Shown here piece by piece: positions 16,684-25,276 of a stretch of DNA of 64,000 nucleotides. The stretch lies in NCBI RefSeq assembly GCF_022668875.1, contig NZ_JAKGCR010000023.1:1-64000 (forward strand), written 5' to 3'. Below the pieces are notes generated by a model. It saw nothing but the letters and a program-made list of their open reading frames with translations, was not told where the DNA came from and ran no database searches. The position numbers were made by a program, and so were the translations under genes. Numbering within the stretch: the first letter of the stretch is position 1; each line of letters opens with the position of its first letter. Source of the DNA: Domibacillus sp. PGB-M46 (lineage in GTDB: Bacteria > Bacillota > Bacilli > Bacillales > Domibacillaceae).

Positions 16684-17457
16684 TTACCCTTTATGATAAC
16701 TCGGCTTCCGTTTCTCTAGAAAAGCATGCATCCCTTCCTGCTTTTCCTCAGAACCAAACGCAATAGTTTGTGCCATTTTTTCCAGCAGTAGTGCTGTATC
16801 CAGGTCAACATCCTGACCTTTATTAATGACCATTTTTGCTAATTTAACAGCCAGCGTTCCCTTCGATAATATGGAATTAATTAGTTCCTCGGCAGCTTCT
16901 TCTAATTTGTCACTGTCAACCGCTTGTGTAACGAGTCCTATGCGCATGGCTTCCGATCCATCAATCAGCTTTCCGGTCAAGATCATCTCAAGCGCTCGTC
17001 CTTTTCCGATCATCCTCGTTAAACGCTGAGTTCCTCCTGCTCCGGGAATAATAGCTAAGTTTAATTCCGGAAGACCAATCTTGGCGTGATTTGCAGCGAT
17101 TCTTAAATCACAGGCAATAGCTAGTTCACAACCTCCGCCTAAAGCGTTTCCATTAATGATAGCAATTGTCACTTTACTTGATTGTTCAATTTTTCTATAG
17201 AGTGCTTGCATTCCTGGCATCAAATTTTCTAACATTGTTCTGTGATTTAATTCTTTTATATCTGCTCCTGCTACGAATGCACGTTCACCCGCCCCAGTAA
17301 TTACAATAATACGTAAGTCTGGATTCGCTTCCAAATCATTAAAGGCTATATTCAGCTCATTTAATGTATCCTTATTTAACGCATTCCTTACTTCTTCTCT
17401 ATCGATTGTAATGGTTGCTACATAATCTCTGATCTCGACCTTGATGTTTTGAAACAC
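16684..17457 (-). CDS. Enoyl-CoA hydratase (crotonase), both catalytic Glu present, ~257 aa
   Basis: Hydrates a trans-2-enoyl-CoA to the 3-hydroxyacyl-CoA. The oxyanion-hole segments are FVAGADIKEL and NALGGGCELAIACD. The first catalytic glutamate is in GLPELNLAIIPGAGGTQRL and the second in MIGKGRALEMILTG, as in true hydratases. I start it at GTG 17457, which has AAGGTGA seven bases upstream and gives the normal family length; an upstream frame to 17496 adds 13 unneeded residues. Third of three consecutive crotonase genes and the best candidate for the core hydratase. Confidence 0.85.
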   Translation of the reverse strand: MFQNIKVEIRDYVATITIDREEVRNALNKDTLNELNIAFNDLEANPDLRIIVITGAGERAFVAGADIKELNHRTMLENLMPGMQALYRKIEQSSKVTIAIINGNALGGGCELAIACDLRIAANHAKIGLPELNLAIIPGAGGTQRLTRMIGKGRALEMILTGKLIDGSEAMRIGLVTQAVDSDKLEEAAEELINSILSKGTLAVKLAKMVINKGQDVDLDTALLLEKMAQTIAFGSEEKQEGMHAFLEKRKPSYHKG

Positions 17458-17527
17458 ATCTCTCACCTTCTTCGTCTTTTTGATTACGCTCTGCAACTAC
17501 CTATCTATATGAAAGATTCGTATAGTG

Positions 17528-18292
17528 TTATCTTCCTTTCCAAACAGGCTTTCTTTTTTCTAAGAACGCCTGCGCTCCTTCAAGACGGTCTTCACTTTCA
17601 TATACATTTGGGCCAATATCTAGTTGAAGGGCTTGGAAAAGTGGCACATCCATCGTTTTCCAAATGGTTTCTTTTATACGTTGAACGGATAATGGCGCAC
17701 ATTCACAAATTTCGAGAGCAATTTCTTCTGCTTTTGCCATCAGCTGGTCTTGGTCAGCCAGCACATCATCTACCAGCCCAACCCTTAATGCTTCTTCGCT
17801 AGAAATTAATTTACCGGTATATAGCATTCTTGCTGCGTAGCTAGGCGAAATTAATTTTGGCAAAATGGTTGCACCAAAAGTAGCACCCATTCCCCTTTTT
17901 GCTTCTGGCATTCCTAAAAGAATCCCTGACCGTGCAAGGCGAATATCACTTGCGAGTGCAATTTCACATCCTGCTCCTACAGCTGCACCATTTAATGCTG
18001 TAATAACTGGCTTATACGTTTCTATGATGGCATTGAACAAACGTCCTCTCAGAGGCTTCTTCCTAAATGCCTCTGGATTCTCCTTTGACTCTTTTAAATC
18101 TCGTCCACTGCAAAATGCTTTTTCGCCATTGCCTGTAATGATAAGAACTCTCGCTTGTGGGTCCGTTTTATACTCTTCTAAATACTCCAGAAGTAAATCA
18201 GACATATCGGAGTTGATAGCATTTCGTTTCTCGGGACGGTTTAATGTTAGATAAGCAATTTCACCTTTTTTTTCATATTGAATGCAACTCAT
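17528..18292 (-). CDS. Enoyl-CoA hydratase/isomerase family protein, 254 aa
   Basis: Crotonase fold: FCSGRDLKESKENPEAF (~63-79) and NGAAVGAGCEIALASDIRLA (~105-124). The first catalytic glutamate is kept (LLGMPEAKRGMGAT), but the second is not evident because the usual GTQRL-x-x-E region reads GATILPKLISPSYAARM. Such members often catalyse isomerisation, dehydration or decarboxylation rather than simple hydration. CaiD-type carnitinyl-CoA dehydratase is one family option near a CaiB-like gene. It lies 23 bases after the preceding crotonase gene in one operon. Confidence 0.8.
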   Translation of the reverse strand: MSCIQYEKKGEIAYLTLNRPEKRNAINSDMSDLLLEYLEEYKTDPQARVLIITGNGEKAFCSGRDLKESKENPEAFRKKPLRGRLFNAIIETYKPVITALNGAAVGAGCEIALASDIRLARSGILLGMPEAKRGMGATFGATILPKLISPSYAARMLYTGKLISSEEALRVGLVDDVLADQDQLMAKAEEIALEICECAPLSVQRIKETIWKTMDVPLFQALQLDIGPNVYESEDRLEGAQAFLEKRKPVWKGR

Positions 18293-18315
18293 TTATTAAC
18301 CCCTCCTTGTGAAAT

Positions 18316-19098
18316 TTATCTTCCTGTGAATGTAGCTTTTCTTTTTTCCTTAAAAGCTGTTACCCCTTCTTTATGATCATCTGTCTCTTTTATAATGGCG
18401 TAATGAGAAGAAATTAGATCAAGAGCCGGCTCTAGCTCCATTGTTCTTGAATAACGAACGGCGCGCTTTGTCATCCGAATGGCTACTTGAGGACCTGCCG
18501 CGATCTGCTCAGCAAGCTGTAGTGTTTTTTCCAAAAATTCTTCTTGAGCATACGTATGATTGACAAGTCCTAAAGAAAGAGCTTCTTCTGAACTAATGAA
18601 ATTTCCCGTCCATAATAATTCCAGTGCCTTTGCTTCGCCAACTATTTGCGGTAAGAAGAAAGCGCCACCATCTCCTGGCACAAGTCCTACCTTAACGTAT
18701 CCTTCGCTTACTTTAGAATGGCTGACCATTGTGCGAATATCACACATTAAGGCCATATCAAGTCCGGCCCCTACTGCTGGCCCGTTAATTGCTGCAATCA
18801 CCGGTTTATCAATTGTTTTTAGCGTCAAAGGGATTCGATGGATGTTTTCCCATAGCTTATTTTTATTATCCAGCGGCTTTTGATCCTGCTTCATTCCACC
18901 GACGTCACCGCCTGAACAAAAGGCATTACCGGCTCCTGTCACGACAATAACATGGACATCTTCATTTTGCTGAGCAGATTCAAGCGCTTTCACCCATGCT
19001 TCAATCATTTCCTTATTAAATGCATTTTTCTTGTCGGGACGATTTAGCGTAATGACTTGCACATTGTTTTCGATTTTCGTTATTATCGTTTCACTCAT
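18316..19098 (-). CDS. Enoyl-CoA hydratase/isomerase family protein (PaaG-like), 260 aa
   Basis: Crotonase fold with FCSGGDVGGMKQDQKPLDNK and NGPAVGAGLDMALMCDIRTM. The first catalytic glutamate of hydratases is missing (KVSEGYVKVGLVPGDGGAFF), while an aspartate in GDGG is present, as in enoyl-CoA isomerases and PaaG/BadK-like ring-handling enzymes. It starts 36 bases after the CoA-transferase gene. The three crotonases in this operon thus differ in their active sites and probably catalyse different steps. Confidence 0.8.
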   Translation of the reverse strand: MSETIITKIENNVQVITLNRPDKKNAFNKEMIEAWVKALESAQQNEDVHVIVVTGAGNAFCSGGDVGGMKQDQKPLDNKNKLWENIHRIPLTLKTIDKPVIAAINGPAVGAGLDMALMCDIRTMVSHSKVSEGYVKVGLVPGDGGAFFLPQIVGEAKALELLWTGNFISSEEALSLGLVNHTYAQEEFLEKTLQLAEQIAAGPQVAIRMTKRAVRYSRTMELEPALDLISSHYAIIKETDDHKEGVTAFKEKRKATFTGR

Positions 19099-19133
19099 AA
19101 ATGATTGATCTCCCTTAACTGATGTAATAATGG

Positions 19134-20342
19134 TTACTGTTTCATCGTCTCAATAGAACGGATGATGTTGTTATCACGCAGATGGTTTAGTTTTTCTTCG
19201 TTAAAGCCCAGTAATTCTTGAAGAACTTGATCAGTGTGCTGTCCAATCATTGGAGCAGGGATTACGTCTTCTAAGACGGAGTCAGATAATCGAATTGGTG
19301 AGCCTGGAACTTTAATTTTCCCTTCTTTTGGATGCACGATTTCTCGAATCATTCCACGCTGCTTTAAGTGCGGATCCTCAGCTACTTCATCAATTGATTG
19401 AACAGGGGCATGCGGTACATTGGCTTTGATTAGCATATCGGCAATGTCCATTTTCTTTTTACCAGAAGTCCAGCTGGTAACAATCTCATCAACAAGGTAT
19501 GTGTTAGCAGAACGGTCAATGTTTGTCTGAAAACGTTCATCTTCAAGAAGCTCTTCTTTTTTCATTACTCTCAATAAAGACTGCCATTGTCTATCCGCTA
19601 CGCACAAAATCGCGATATACCCATCTTCAGTTGGATAAACATTGTAAGGTGCTGTTGCCATACCGCTATGCTGATTACCTGTTCTTTGTGAAACTTTGCC
19701 GCCTTGACTATAATAAGCCCCTAATGCTGAGGCAAGGGTAGGATAAATCGCATCATGCATAGAAACCTCTACTAATTGGCCTTTTCCTGTTTTTTCTCTT
19801 TGATAAAGAGCTGTCGTAATCCCTCCAAACAAATGAATTCCACCAAGGAAATCGCATAAAGCTGGCCCTGCTTTTACTGGGGGTTTATCTGCAAATCCAG
19901 TCGTTGCCATAACACCGCCCATTGCCTGAATAGTCAAATCCATAGCTGGTCTGTCTGCATAAGGGCCATCTAACCCGTATCCTTTTCCTGTTGCATAGAT
20001 AAGCTGCGGGTTAATCTTATTTAAAACGTCGTATCCTAGGCCAAGCCGGTCCATCGCCCCTAAAGAAAAGTTTTCAACCAATACATCTGCCTTTTTAACC
20101 AACTCTAAAAAAACAGCTTTTCCTTCTGGAGATTTAAGGTCCAACGAAATGCCAAGCTTGTTTGAATTTAGCATGAGTAATTCATGACAGTCTCCTTTTC
20201 TTCTTACACGAAGATTTTCTCCGTTTAAAGGCTCAACTTTGATTACTTTTGCACCTTGGAAAGCCAACATAAGTGAACAGTAAGGACCATTGTAAATCTG
20301 TCCTAAATCCAAAACAATAAGATCTTCTAATGCTTTTTTCAT
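19134..20342 (-). CDS. CaiB/BaiF family III CoA-transferase, ~402 aa
   Basis: Moves CoA from an acyl-CoA donor to a carboxylic acid, which activates the substrate without ATP. Signs are DLGQIYNGPYCSLMLAFQGA at the N-terminus, VIKVEPLNGENLR, the catalytic aspartate in ADRPAMDLTIQAMGG (~residue 150) and HMPHAPV-like NVPHAPVQSIDEV near the end. I use ATG 20342; the frame could extend to TTG 20354, but GGGAG fits the ATG better. It is the first gene of a six-gene operon with a predicted promoter and IclR operator upstream. No acyl-CoA ligase or acyl-CoA dehydrogenase is present, so this enzyme is probably the entry step. Confidence 0.85.
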   Translation of the reverse strand: MKKALEDLIVLDLGQIYNGPYCSLMLAFQGAKVIKVEPLNGENLRVRRKGDCHELLMLNSNKLGISLDLKSPEGKAVFLELVKKADVLVENFSLGAMDRLGLGYDVLNKINPQLIYATGKGYGLDGPYADRPAMDLTIQAMGGVMATTGFADKPPVKAGPALCDFLGGIHLFGGITTALYQREKTGKGQLVEVSMHDAIYPTLASALGAYYSQGGKVSQRTGNQHSGMATAPYNVYPTEDGYIAILCVADRQWQSLLRVMKKEELLEDERFQTNIDRSANTYLVDEIVTSWTSGKKKMDIADMLIKANVPHAPVQSIDEVAEDPHLKQRGMIREIVHPKEGKIKVPGSPIRLSDSVLEDVIPAPMIGQHTDQVLQELLGFNEEKLNHLRDNNIIRSIETMKQ

Positions 20343-20423
20343 TTGCTGTTTCAACTCCCGTTGTTATGGTTTTGCATTCCGTATAGAAAATGCATGAATA
20401 ATAGTGACTAACCAACTTTTATT

Positions 20424-20454
20424 CCGATTATCGGTTTTGTTTTCCGATTATCGT
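20424..20454. promoter_or_regulatory. Paired IclR-type operator upstream of the CoA-transferase operon
   Basis: CCGATTATCGG (20424-20434) and CCGATTATCGT (20444-20454), 20 bp centre to centre. It has the same sequence, spacing and position relative to the -10 box as at 12071-12101. Confidence 0.75.
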
Positions 20455-20455
20455 A

Positions 20456-20484
20456 ATTATAACACAAATATTTTGACAATTCAA
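20456..20484 (-). promoter_or_regulatory. Predicted sigma-A promoter of the CoA-transferase operon
   Basis: On the minus strand TTGAAT (20479-20484), a 17-bp spacer, then TATAAT (20456-20461). The operator begins one base downstream. Confidence 0.6.
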
Positions 20485-20559
20485 TGAATGCTGAGAATTT
20501 TATGTAATGAATTTTGAGAAACCACACATTCAAGACACATTGAAAGACTAATTAGTGCA

Positions 20560-21046
20560 TCGTAATTACCGGAACTTTTTGTTTTGCCGTTTATGATTAA
20601 TTAAAAATTTATATTATAATTATTTTTAAAAAAATATATAATGTTGTTTTATAACTTCTAAAACGATAAAGTATTCTTGCCTATGAAAACTATGAAGCAA
20701 CAAATCAGTAGTCAAAGTGACCTTTTCGGACGACCGCGGACAGTCCGAGAACTTGTTCCTATCAGAAAGTAGAAGTGTTTTGGGAAGGGGCATAAGGAAG
20801 TAATATTGGAATGGATTAGTGATACAGGTTACCGCATGGTATTTTCATAAGCCTCTGTGGAAGTTCGCAAAACATAAAAAAACAGCCAGGCGGGGACCTG
20901 ACTGCAAGGATGATTTCGTCATAGGAGTTAGGGTTTTTTAAGCGGACAGTAACAGTATGAACCAAAGTCAATCCTGCTAAACCCACAACATACGAAATCG
21001 TGTAAGGATACATACATAGATATTTTTAAAAGGATGGATAAAAACC
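20560..21046. repeat. Leader repeat, copy 3
   Basis: From about 20780 this is clearly related to 5410-5690 and 460-660, with the same plus-strand frame end (EVILEWISDTGYRMVFS then stop, to ~20850) and the same minus-strand terminator (20879-20906). Upstream of 20780 it is AT-rich with little alignable sequence. Confidence 0.6.
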
Positions 21047-21170
21047 ATGCAAACAAACCAAGAGAAATACTATTCAACCAAGGAAGTCGCAGACATGATT
21101 GGCCGCTCTGTTTCTACGGTCCATGCGTATGTCCAAGAAGGAAATCTAAAACCTGTGGGGGATCGGGGCT
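21047..21170 (+). pseudogene. HTH/RHH protein copy C, N-terminal fragment cut by an IS3-type element
   Basis: It matches the first ~40 residues of the intact protein (YYSTKEVADMIGRSVSTVHA, then YVQEGNLKPVGD) and is interrupted at about 21165 by the insertion sequence. The rest of the gene is not found beyond the element, so a deletion accompanied or followed the insertion. Confidence 0.8.
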
Positions 21171-22215
21171 GATCCTATTTTTGAGACAGGGATCAAAACA
21201 CCTTTAAGCAGCTAGCTGCCGGTACTTGACCGTCGGCTGGTTGTTTAGTTTCGCTTGGATACAGATATGGTTATAATAGTAAATTTACTCTTCGACAGTC
21301 TGTACTACGACGGCCGTCGTAGTGCTTTCCAAGTTGTCGAGGTAGAACGTTTCAGACTTTAGCGAGGCATGAAACGATTCGATCGGGGCATTATCAGCGG
21401 GCATCCCTTTACGGGACATACTCATGGCAGCCTTTTTCTTTAACTTTCTGTTGATACGCTTGAGACGTATAAACGGATCCCTGGTCACTGTGCAGAATGC
21501 ATCCTTCCTGCAGAGGCAGAAGCTGCGATAGGGTATCTAGTACAAAATTGGTACCCTGGCAGTCTCTAGTAGAATAGGCAATGATTTCGCCATTGAATAA
21601 ATCCTGAATGCTGGAAAAGTACATTGTTTTCTGCCCAAAAAGCAATTAGGGCGTGCCAATTTTTTGTTCAACAGCCTGCTTTGTTTTTTGTCCCGGCTCT
21701 TTCTCTTCCAGCGGTAATAAGTAGACCTTGCCAGGTTAAGATGCCGGCATATTTCCCTGATGGGCATGCTGGTTTTGAGTTCTTCTACTAATTCTACAGC
21801 TGCTTCCGGGACCACTTCCTCTCCAATTCTTCGCGCTTTTTTAGGACTTCAATCTGCTGTTTCAGATAGCGATTTTCTGTCTGTAGTTTCTCTGTTTCAT
21901 TTTTATATTCAGGCCCTTTTTCGAAGGAATACTGCTTACCCATCGGCTGTTCAAATCGGTGAAGTTCACCTACTTTGTATCATTTCATCCATGTTTTAAA
22001 ATGTGTATAGTTTCGAATATTTAATTCTTTCATCACCTCTTTAAGAGCCACTCCAGCTAGTCTCATCTGTACAGCTTTCATTTTTATTTCTGCTGGATAA
22101 CTCACTCTCGTACCTATAAATAAAAACACCTCCAAGTTGGCTTTTTAGGTAATTACCTACCCGTTTTTCAACTTAAAGGTGTTTTTATTTGTCTCGCTCT
22201 ATGGGGTCAGTCCCC
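21165..22215 (-). mobile_element. IS3-family (IS150-like) element, degenerate
   Basis: The ends share an imperfect inverted repeat with GAGACA and AAAACACCTTTAAG close to both tips (about 21173-21208 and 22163-22212). The outer part of the left end also contains a long hairpin (22118-22195). The transposase frames inside are broken. It sits in copy C of the HTH gene and directly downstream of the xylose symporter gene. A solo relative of its left end lies at 31388-31465. Confidence 0.75.
21204..22105 (-). pseudogene. IS3-family transposase orfA/orfB, broken
   Basis: OrfA starts near 22105 (PAEIKMKAVQMRLAGVALKE) and its leucine-rich coil (ENRYLKQQIEVLKKREEL) is visible, with stops. OrfB starts near 21815 (IREICRHLNLARSTYYRWK). 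A piece before LFGQKTMYFSSIQDLFNGEI is deleted, and with it the first catalytic aspartate. The second aspartate (LHSDQGSVYTSQAYQ) and the glutamate (PADNAPIESFHASLK) remain, but in different frames. The end reads LNNQPTVKYRQLAA then stop. Confidence 0.8.
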
Positions 22216-22242
22216 CCGTAAAGAAGCGGATTTTTCATGTTT

Positions 22243-23658
22243 TTAAGCCGTTTTATGTGTCTTTTTCAGCCAGACGCTTTCCATTTGTTCAAGCGTTTTT
22301 CCTTTTGTTTCAGGGACGAACTTCCAGACAAAGAGAGCGGAAAGAACGCTCATCAGCCCATAGAAGCCATATGTTAAGCCGCCGCTGTACTCCATCATCA
22401 TCGGATAAGTAGCAGAGATAAAATAGTTGGCGGCCCATTGGGCGGCTACGGCCAGAGCAACGGCCTGTCCGCGGATTTTGTTCGGGAAAATTTCGGAAAT
22501 CAGCACCCAGCAGATCGGTCCCCACGACATCATGAAAGATGCCGTATAAATGATGATAAAAACGAGTGTACTGATACCGATTACATTTGCGAACGCCAGC
22601 CCTGACACACCGAACATGCCAACTGCCATACCGATTGAACCAACAATTAACAGCGGCTTCCGTCCCCATTTGTCGACGGTCAAAATGGCAATCAGGGTAA
22701 AGATAACGTTTACAAGACCCATTACAATCGTCTGCAGCATAGACGCATCCTTGGCCGCACCCATGCTTTCAAAAATACGGGGCGCGTAATACAGCGCAAC
22801 GTTAATGCCGACAAACTGCTGGAAGACGGACAGCATTATGCCGATCACAATTAGCAGTTTCCCGTAGGCAAATAATTTTTCTGAAGTAGCGCGTGCAGTA
22901 ACCGTCTGTTTAATCTCAGACATAATGGCGCTCGCTTCTCTGGCACCATTAATTTTCGTTAGGATAGACAGCGCTTTCTCATCCTGGTTTTGAAGAGCCA
23001 GATAGCGCGGTGTTTCCGGAACGAGAAACAATAAAACACCAAATAAAAGGGCTGGAACTGCTTCTGAAGCAAACATGTAGCGCCAGCCGATGTCATTAAT
23101 CCATTCGGCTGTTTGTCCATTCGCAATGCCCCAGTTAATAAAGTACACAACCAGCATTCCAAAAATAATCATAAACTGATTAAAGGAAACAAGCCGTCCC
23201 CGGATTTCAGCGGGCACAATTTCACCGATATACATCGGGACAACCGCTGACGCCAGGCCGACACCAATTCCACCAATAATCCGGTATACGTTAAACATCA
23301 TGAGTAAAGCGAAAGACGGTTCTCCTTTTGTAAAAAACAAAAATTCCGGGTAAGCAGAACCAAGTGCAGAAACAAGAAACAGGACGGCTGCGATAATAAG
23401 AGAATATTTCCGTCCGAATTTTGACGCAAAGTAGCCGGAGATCAGGCCGCCGATAATACAGCCGATTAAGGCGCTTGAAATAGTGGCGCCATGTGCAAGA
23501 GACCCGAGGCCAAGCGGCTTCACCAGATACTCTTCAATAGACTTGTCCGCTCCCGATATAACCGCTGTGTCATAACCGAAAAGCAGGCCGCCAATTGCTG
23601 CAACAAGCGTAATCGAAAAAATATAAAATAAATTTCGGTTTTCATTCATATGGGCCAA
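22243..23658 (-). CDS. xylE: D-xylose:H+ symporter, XylE-type MFS sugar transporter, ~470 aa
   Basis: Twelve-helix sugar porter in the cytoplasmic membrane. It resembles E. coli XylE closely in key stretches: FSITLVAAIGGLLFGYDTAV, VYRIIGGIGVGLASAVVPMY, LSVFQQFVGINVALYYAPRI and SFMMSWGPICWVLISEIFP. The sugar-porter signatures GRR-like FGRKYS and PETKGKTLEQME are present. The start is TTG 23658 or ATG 23649; neither has a good ribosome binding site. A strong site lies far upstream (23784-23788) and serves a short frame. A XylR-type operator lies at 23868-23892. Substrate xylose is well supported by family and operator together. Confidence 0.85.
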   Translation of the reverse strand: MAHMNENRNLFYIFSITLVAAIGGLLFGYDTAVISGADKSIEEYLVKPLGLGSLAHGATISSALIGCIIGGLISGYFASKFGRKYSLIIAAVLFLVSALGSAYPEFLFFTKGEPSFALLMMFNVYRIIGGIGVGLASAVVPMYIGEIVPAEIRGRLVSFNQFMIIFGMLVVYFINWGIANGQTAEWINDIGWRYMFASEAVPALLFGVLLFLVPETPRYLALQNQDEKALSILTKINGAREASAIMSEIKQTVTARATSEKLFAYGKLLIVIGIMLSVFQQFVGINVALYYAPRIFESMGAAKDASMLQTIVMGLVNVIFTLIAILTVDKWGRKPLLIVGSIGMAVGMFGVSGLAFANVIGISTLVFIIIYTASFMMSWGPICWVLISEIFPNKIRGQAVALAVAAQWAANYFISATYPMMMEYSGGLTYGFYGLMSVLSALFVWKFVPETKGKTLEQMESVWLKKTHKTA

Positions 23659-23728
23659 GACAAATTTGGATCATCGAAAAAAAATTATTAAAAACGCTTC
23701 CAAATTACTTATGTAAGAATCAAATCAA

Positions 23729-23773
23729 TCAAGAAAGCTGAAGAGAAATTTCTTTTCGCATGATCAGCTGCAA
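23729..23773 (-). CDS. Possible 14-codon leader peptide upstream of xylE
   Basis: TTG 23773 follows AAAGGAGG by about ten bases and opens a frame MQLIMRKEISLQLS that stops at 23729, 70 bases before xylE. It could be a regulatory upstream frame, or the decayed start of a gene deleted between the promoter and xylE. Confidence 0.3.
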   Translation of the reverse strand: MQLIMRKEISLQLS

Positions 23774-23867
23774 TTTGTCTTTTCCTCCTTTCTGTTTAAC
23801 AGTGGTGTTGTAGTAAACGGAGTTAAAATCGTTATTCCGTTTACAATAAAAGTGTATCAGCTTCTCG

Positions 23868-23892
23868 TTAGTTTGTCTATTAGATAAACTAA
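23868..23892. promoter_or_regulatory. XylR-type operator
   Basis: Arms TTAGTTT and AAACTAA separated by 11 bases, 25 bp in all, the arrangement of xyl operators in Bacillus. It lies upstream of xylE. The ROK-family regulator at 29931-31115 is a candidate binder, but it is not adjacent. Confidence 0.7.
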
Positions 23893-23944
23893 GCTTTTTT
23901 AAAGCGAAGAAAAAATGCTAACTTAATATCCACAAAAAGCGAAA

Positions 23945-24094
23945 ATGACCAATGCCATAACGATCATTACCTCTAATCCAGGTTACCTGCTACAAATGAA
24001 GCTGGTAATAGAACGGAAAGGGTTATCGGAAAGTGTCCGTCCCGTTCATATTGCGGACCTTTTGTTGGAGGCATGTAGTGAGGGAGTTCATTAA
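23945..24094 (+). pseudogene. glcF: Glycolate oxidase iron-sulfur subunit (GlcF-like), C-terminal fragment
   Basis: The 49-codon frame AITIITSNPGYLLQMKLVIE, then VRPVHIADLLLEACSEG matches the end of (Fe-S)-binding GlcF/LutA-type proteins, where the first stretch normally reads NPGC-x-LQ. Here the conserved cysteine is tyrosine and everything upstream of this CCG-domain end is missing. It is a remnant. Confidence 0.6.
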
Positions 24095-24186
24095 TATACA
24101 CCCTGCTGTTTATGACTTTTACAAAAGTAACTACATTAAGAGAAGAGATTAAACAGTAGCCATTAAGTCTTTGCGACATATAAAAA

Positions 24187-24232
24187 GTCTCGAGTAGTGG
24201 GCATTCATCAAAAAGTTCCCATTACTCGAGAC
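24187..24232 (-). terminator. Terminator of the SMP-30 gene
   Basis: GTCTCGAGTAGTGGG pairs with CCCATTACTCGAGAC (one G-T pair). On the minus strand a TTTTTA tract follows. Confidence 0.75.
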
Positions 24233-24300
24233 ACAATTCATAAAACTAGTTAGTTTAAGAGTACACAACATATTTCCTGTCAAACATGCACTTTCTGTTG

Positions 24301-25191
24301 TCATCTATCAACATTGTATTTGTATTTTCTTGAAACTGCGCCTGCTACGTTTAACCTGTATGAGAAAAGCGAACCTGCAAGCGGCTCGCGCTTATGTTGT
24401 TCCTCTGAAAGGCCCTCACTTGCTGTTGTTATATATAACGTTTTAAAATCATGGTCGCCAAATGTGCAGCTTGTAACGTTAGTGACCGGCAAAGAAATTT
24501 GATCGACAACTTTTTTCTCCTGTGGATCAATACATACGACACGGCCGCCTCCCCAAAGGGCCACCCACAGATGATCATTTTCATCAATAGTCATACCATC
24601 TGGTGAACCTATTGTATCCGTGAAGTCAAAAACTACTTCCCCGCCTTTTAGCACCTCTGTTTTTTCAGAAAACGGATATGACATGATCTTTTTGGAGGGA
24701 GTATCAATGGTGTATATCATTGTCCCTTCCTTATTCCAGGCAAGCCCATTTGAAATCGTTATCCCTTTTTTGCTTTCAGTCACTTTTCCATTGTGATCAA
24801 TTAAATATAGGGACGCCTCTCCTCGATTATCATCTTCGCTCATTGTCCCCAGCCAAAATCGTCCATACGGATCGACTTTTCCATCATTAAAACGCATAGA
24901 GGGCTTCATATTTTCAAGGTATACAAGCGGTTTAACAAATTTGCCAGCTTTATCGAATAGTCCCCATTTATCTCTTAAAGATAAAAAGATCGAATGGTTT
25001 TGATCAAGAATGACACTTGTAATATTTGTTTCTAATATTACTTCTTCTATACTTTGTTTTTCAACATCATAAGCGATCAACTTATTGTTTAAAATATCGA
25101 CACAAAACAGGCAGATTTGTCCTTCATCCCAAAAAGGGCCTTCAAGCAACGCAGCTCCTTGAACCTTTTCGACTTTAAGATTTTTTTCCAT
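24301..25191 (-). CDS. SMP-30/gluconolactonase-family lactonase, 296 aa
   Basis: Six-bladed propeller hydrolase that opens sugar lactones with a divalent metal. Metal and active-site segments are in the expected order: EGPFWDE (~17-23), MRFNDGKVDPYGRFWLGTMS (~99-118), ISNGLAWN (~146) and IGSPDGMTIDENDHLWVAL (~193). RBS AAGGATG before ATG 25191. Downstream of a Gfo/Idh dehydrogenase and near the xylose symporter, it would suit hydrolysis of xylonolactone. That substrate is an inference; related enzymes act on gluconolactone, arabinonolactone and others. Confidence 0.85.
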   Translation of the reverse strand: MEKNLKVEKVQGAALLEGPFWDEGQICLFCVDILNNKLIAYDVEKQSIEEVILETNITSVILDQNHSIFLSLRDKWGLFDKAGKFVKPLVYLENMKPSMRFNDGKVDPYGRFWLGTMSEDDNRGEASLYLIDHNGKVTESKKGITISNGLAWNKEGTMIYTIDTPSKKIMSYPFSEKTEVLKGGEVVFDFTDTIGSPDGMTIDENDHLWVALWGGGRVVCIDPQEKKVVDQISLPVTNVTSCTFGDHDFKTLYITTASEGLSEEQHKREPLAGSLFSYRLNVAGAVSRKYKYNVDR

Positions 25192-25276
25192 AACAGCCCA
25201 TCCTTATTATAGATTAACTTACCTGCAAAACCATAAGCGCCTGCGCCTATATACATCTATCTATCCGACAACAATT

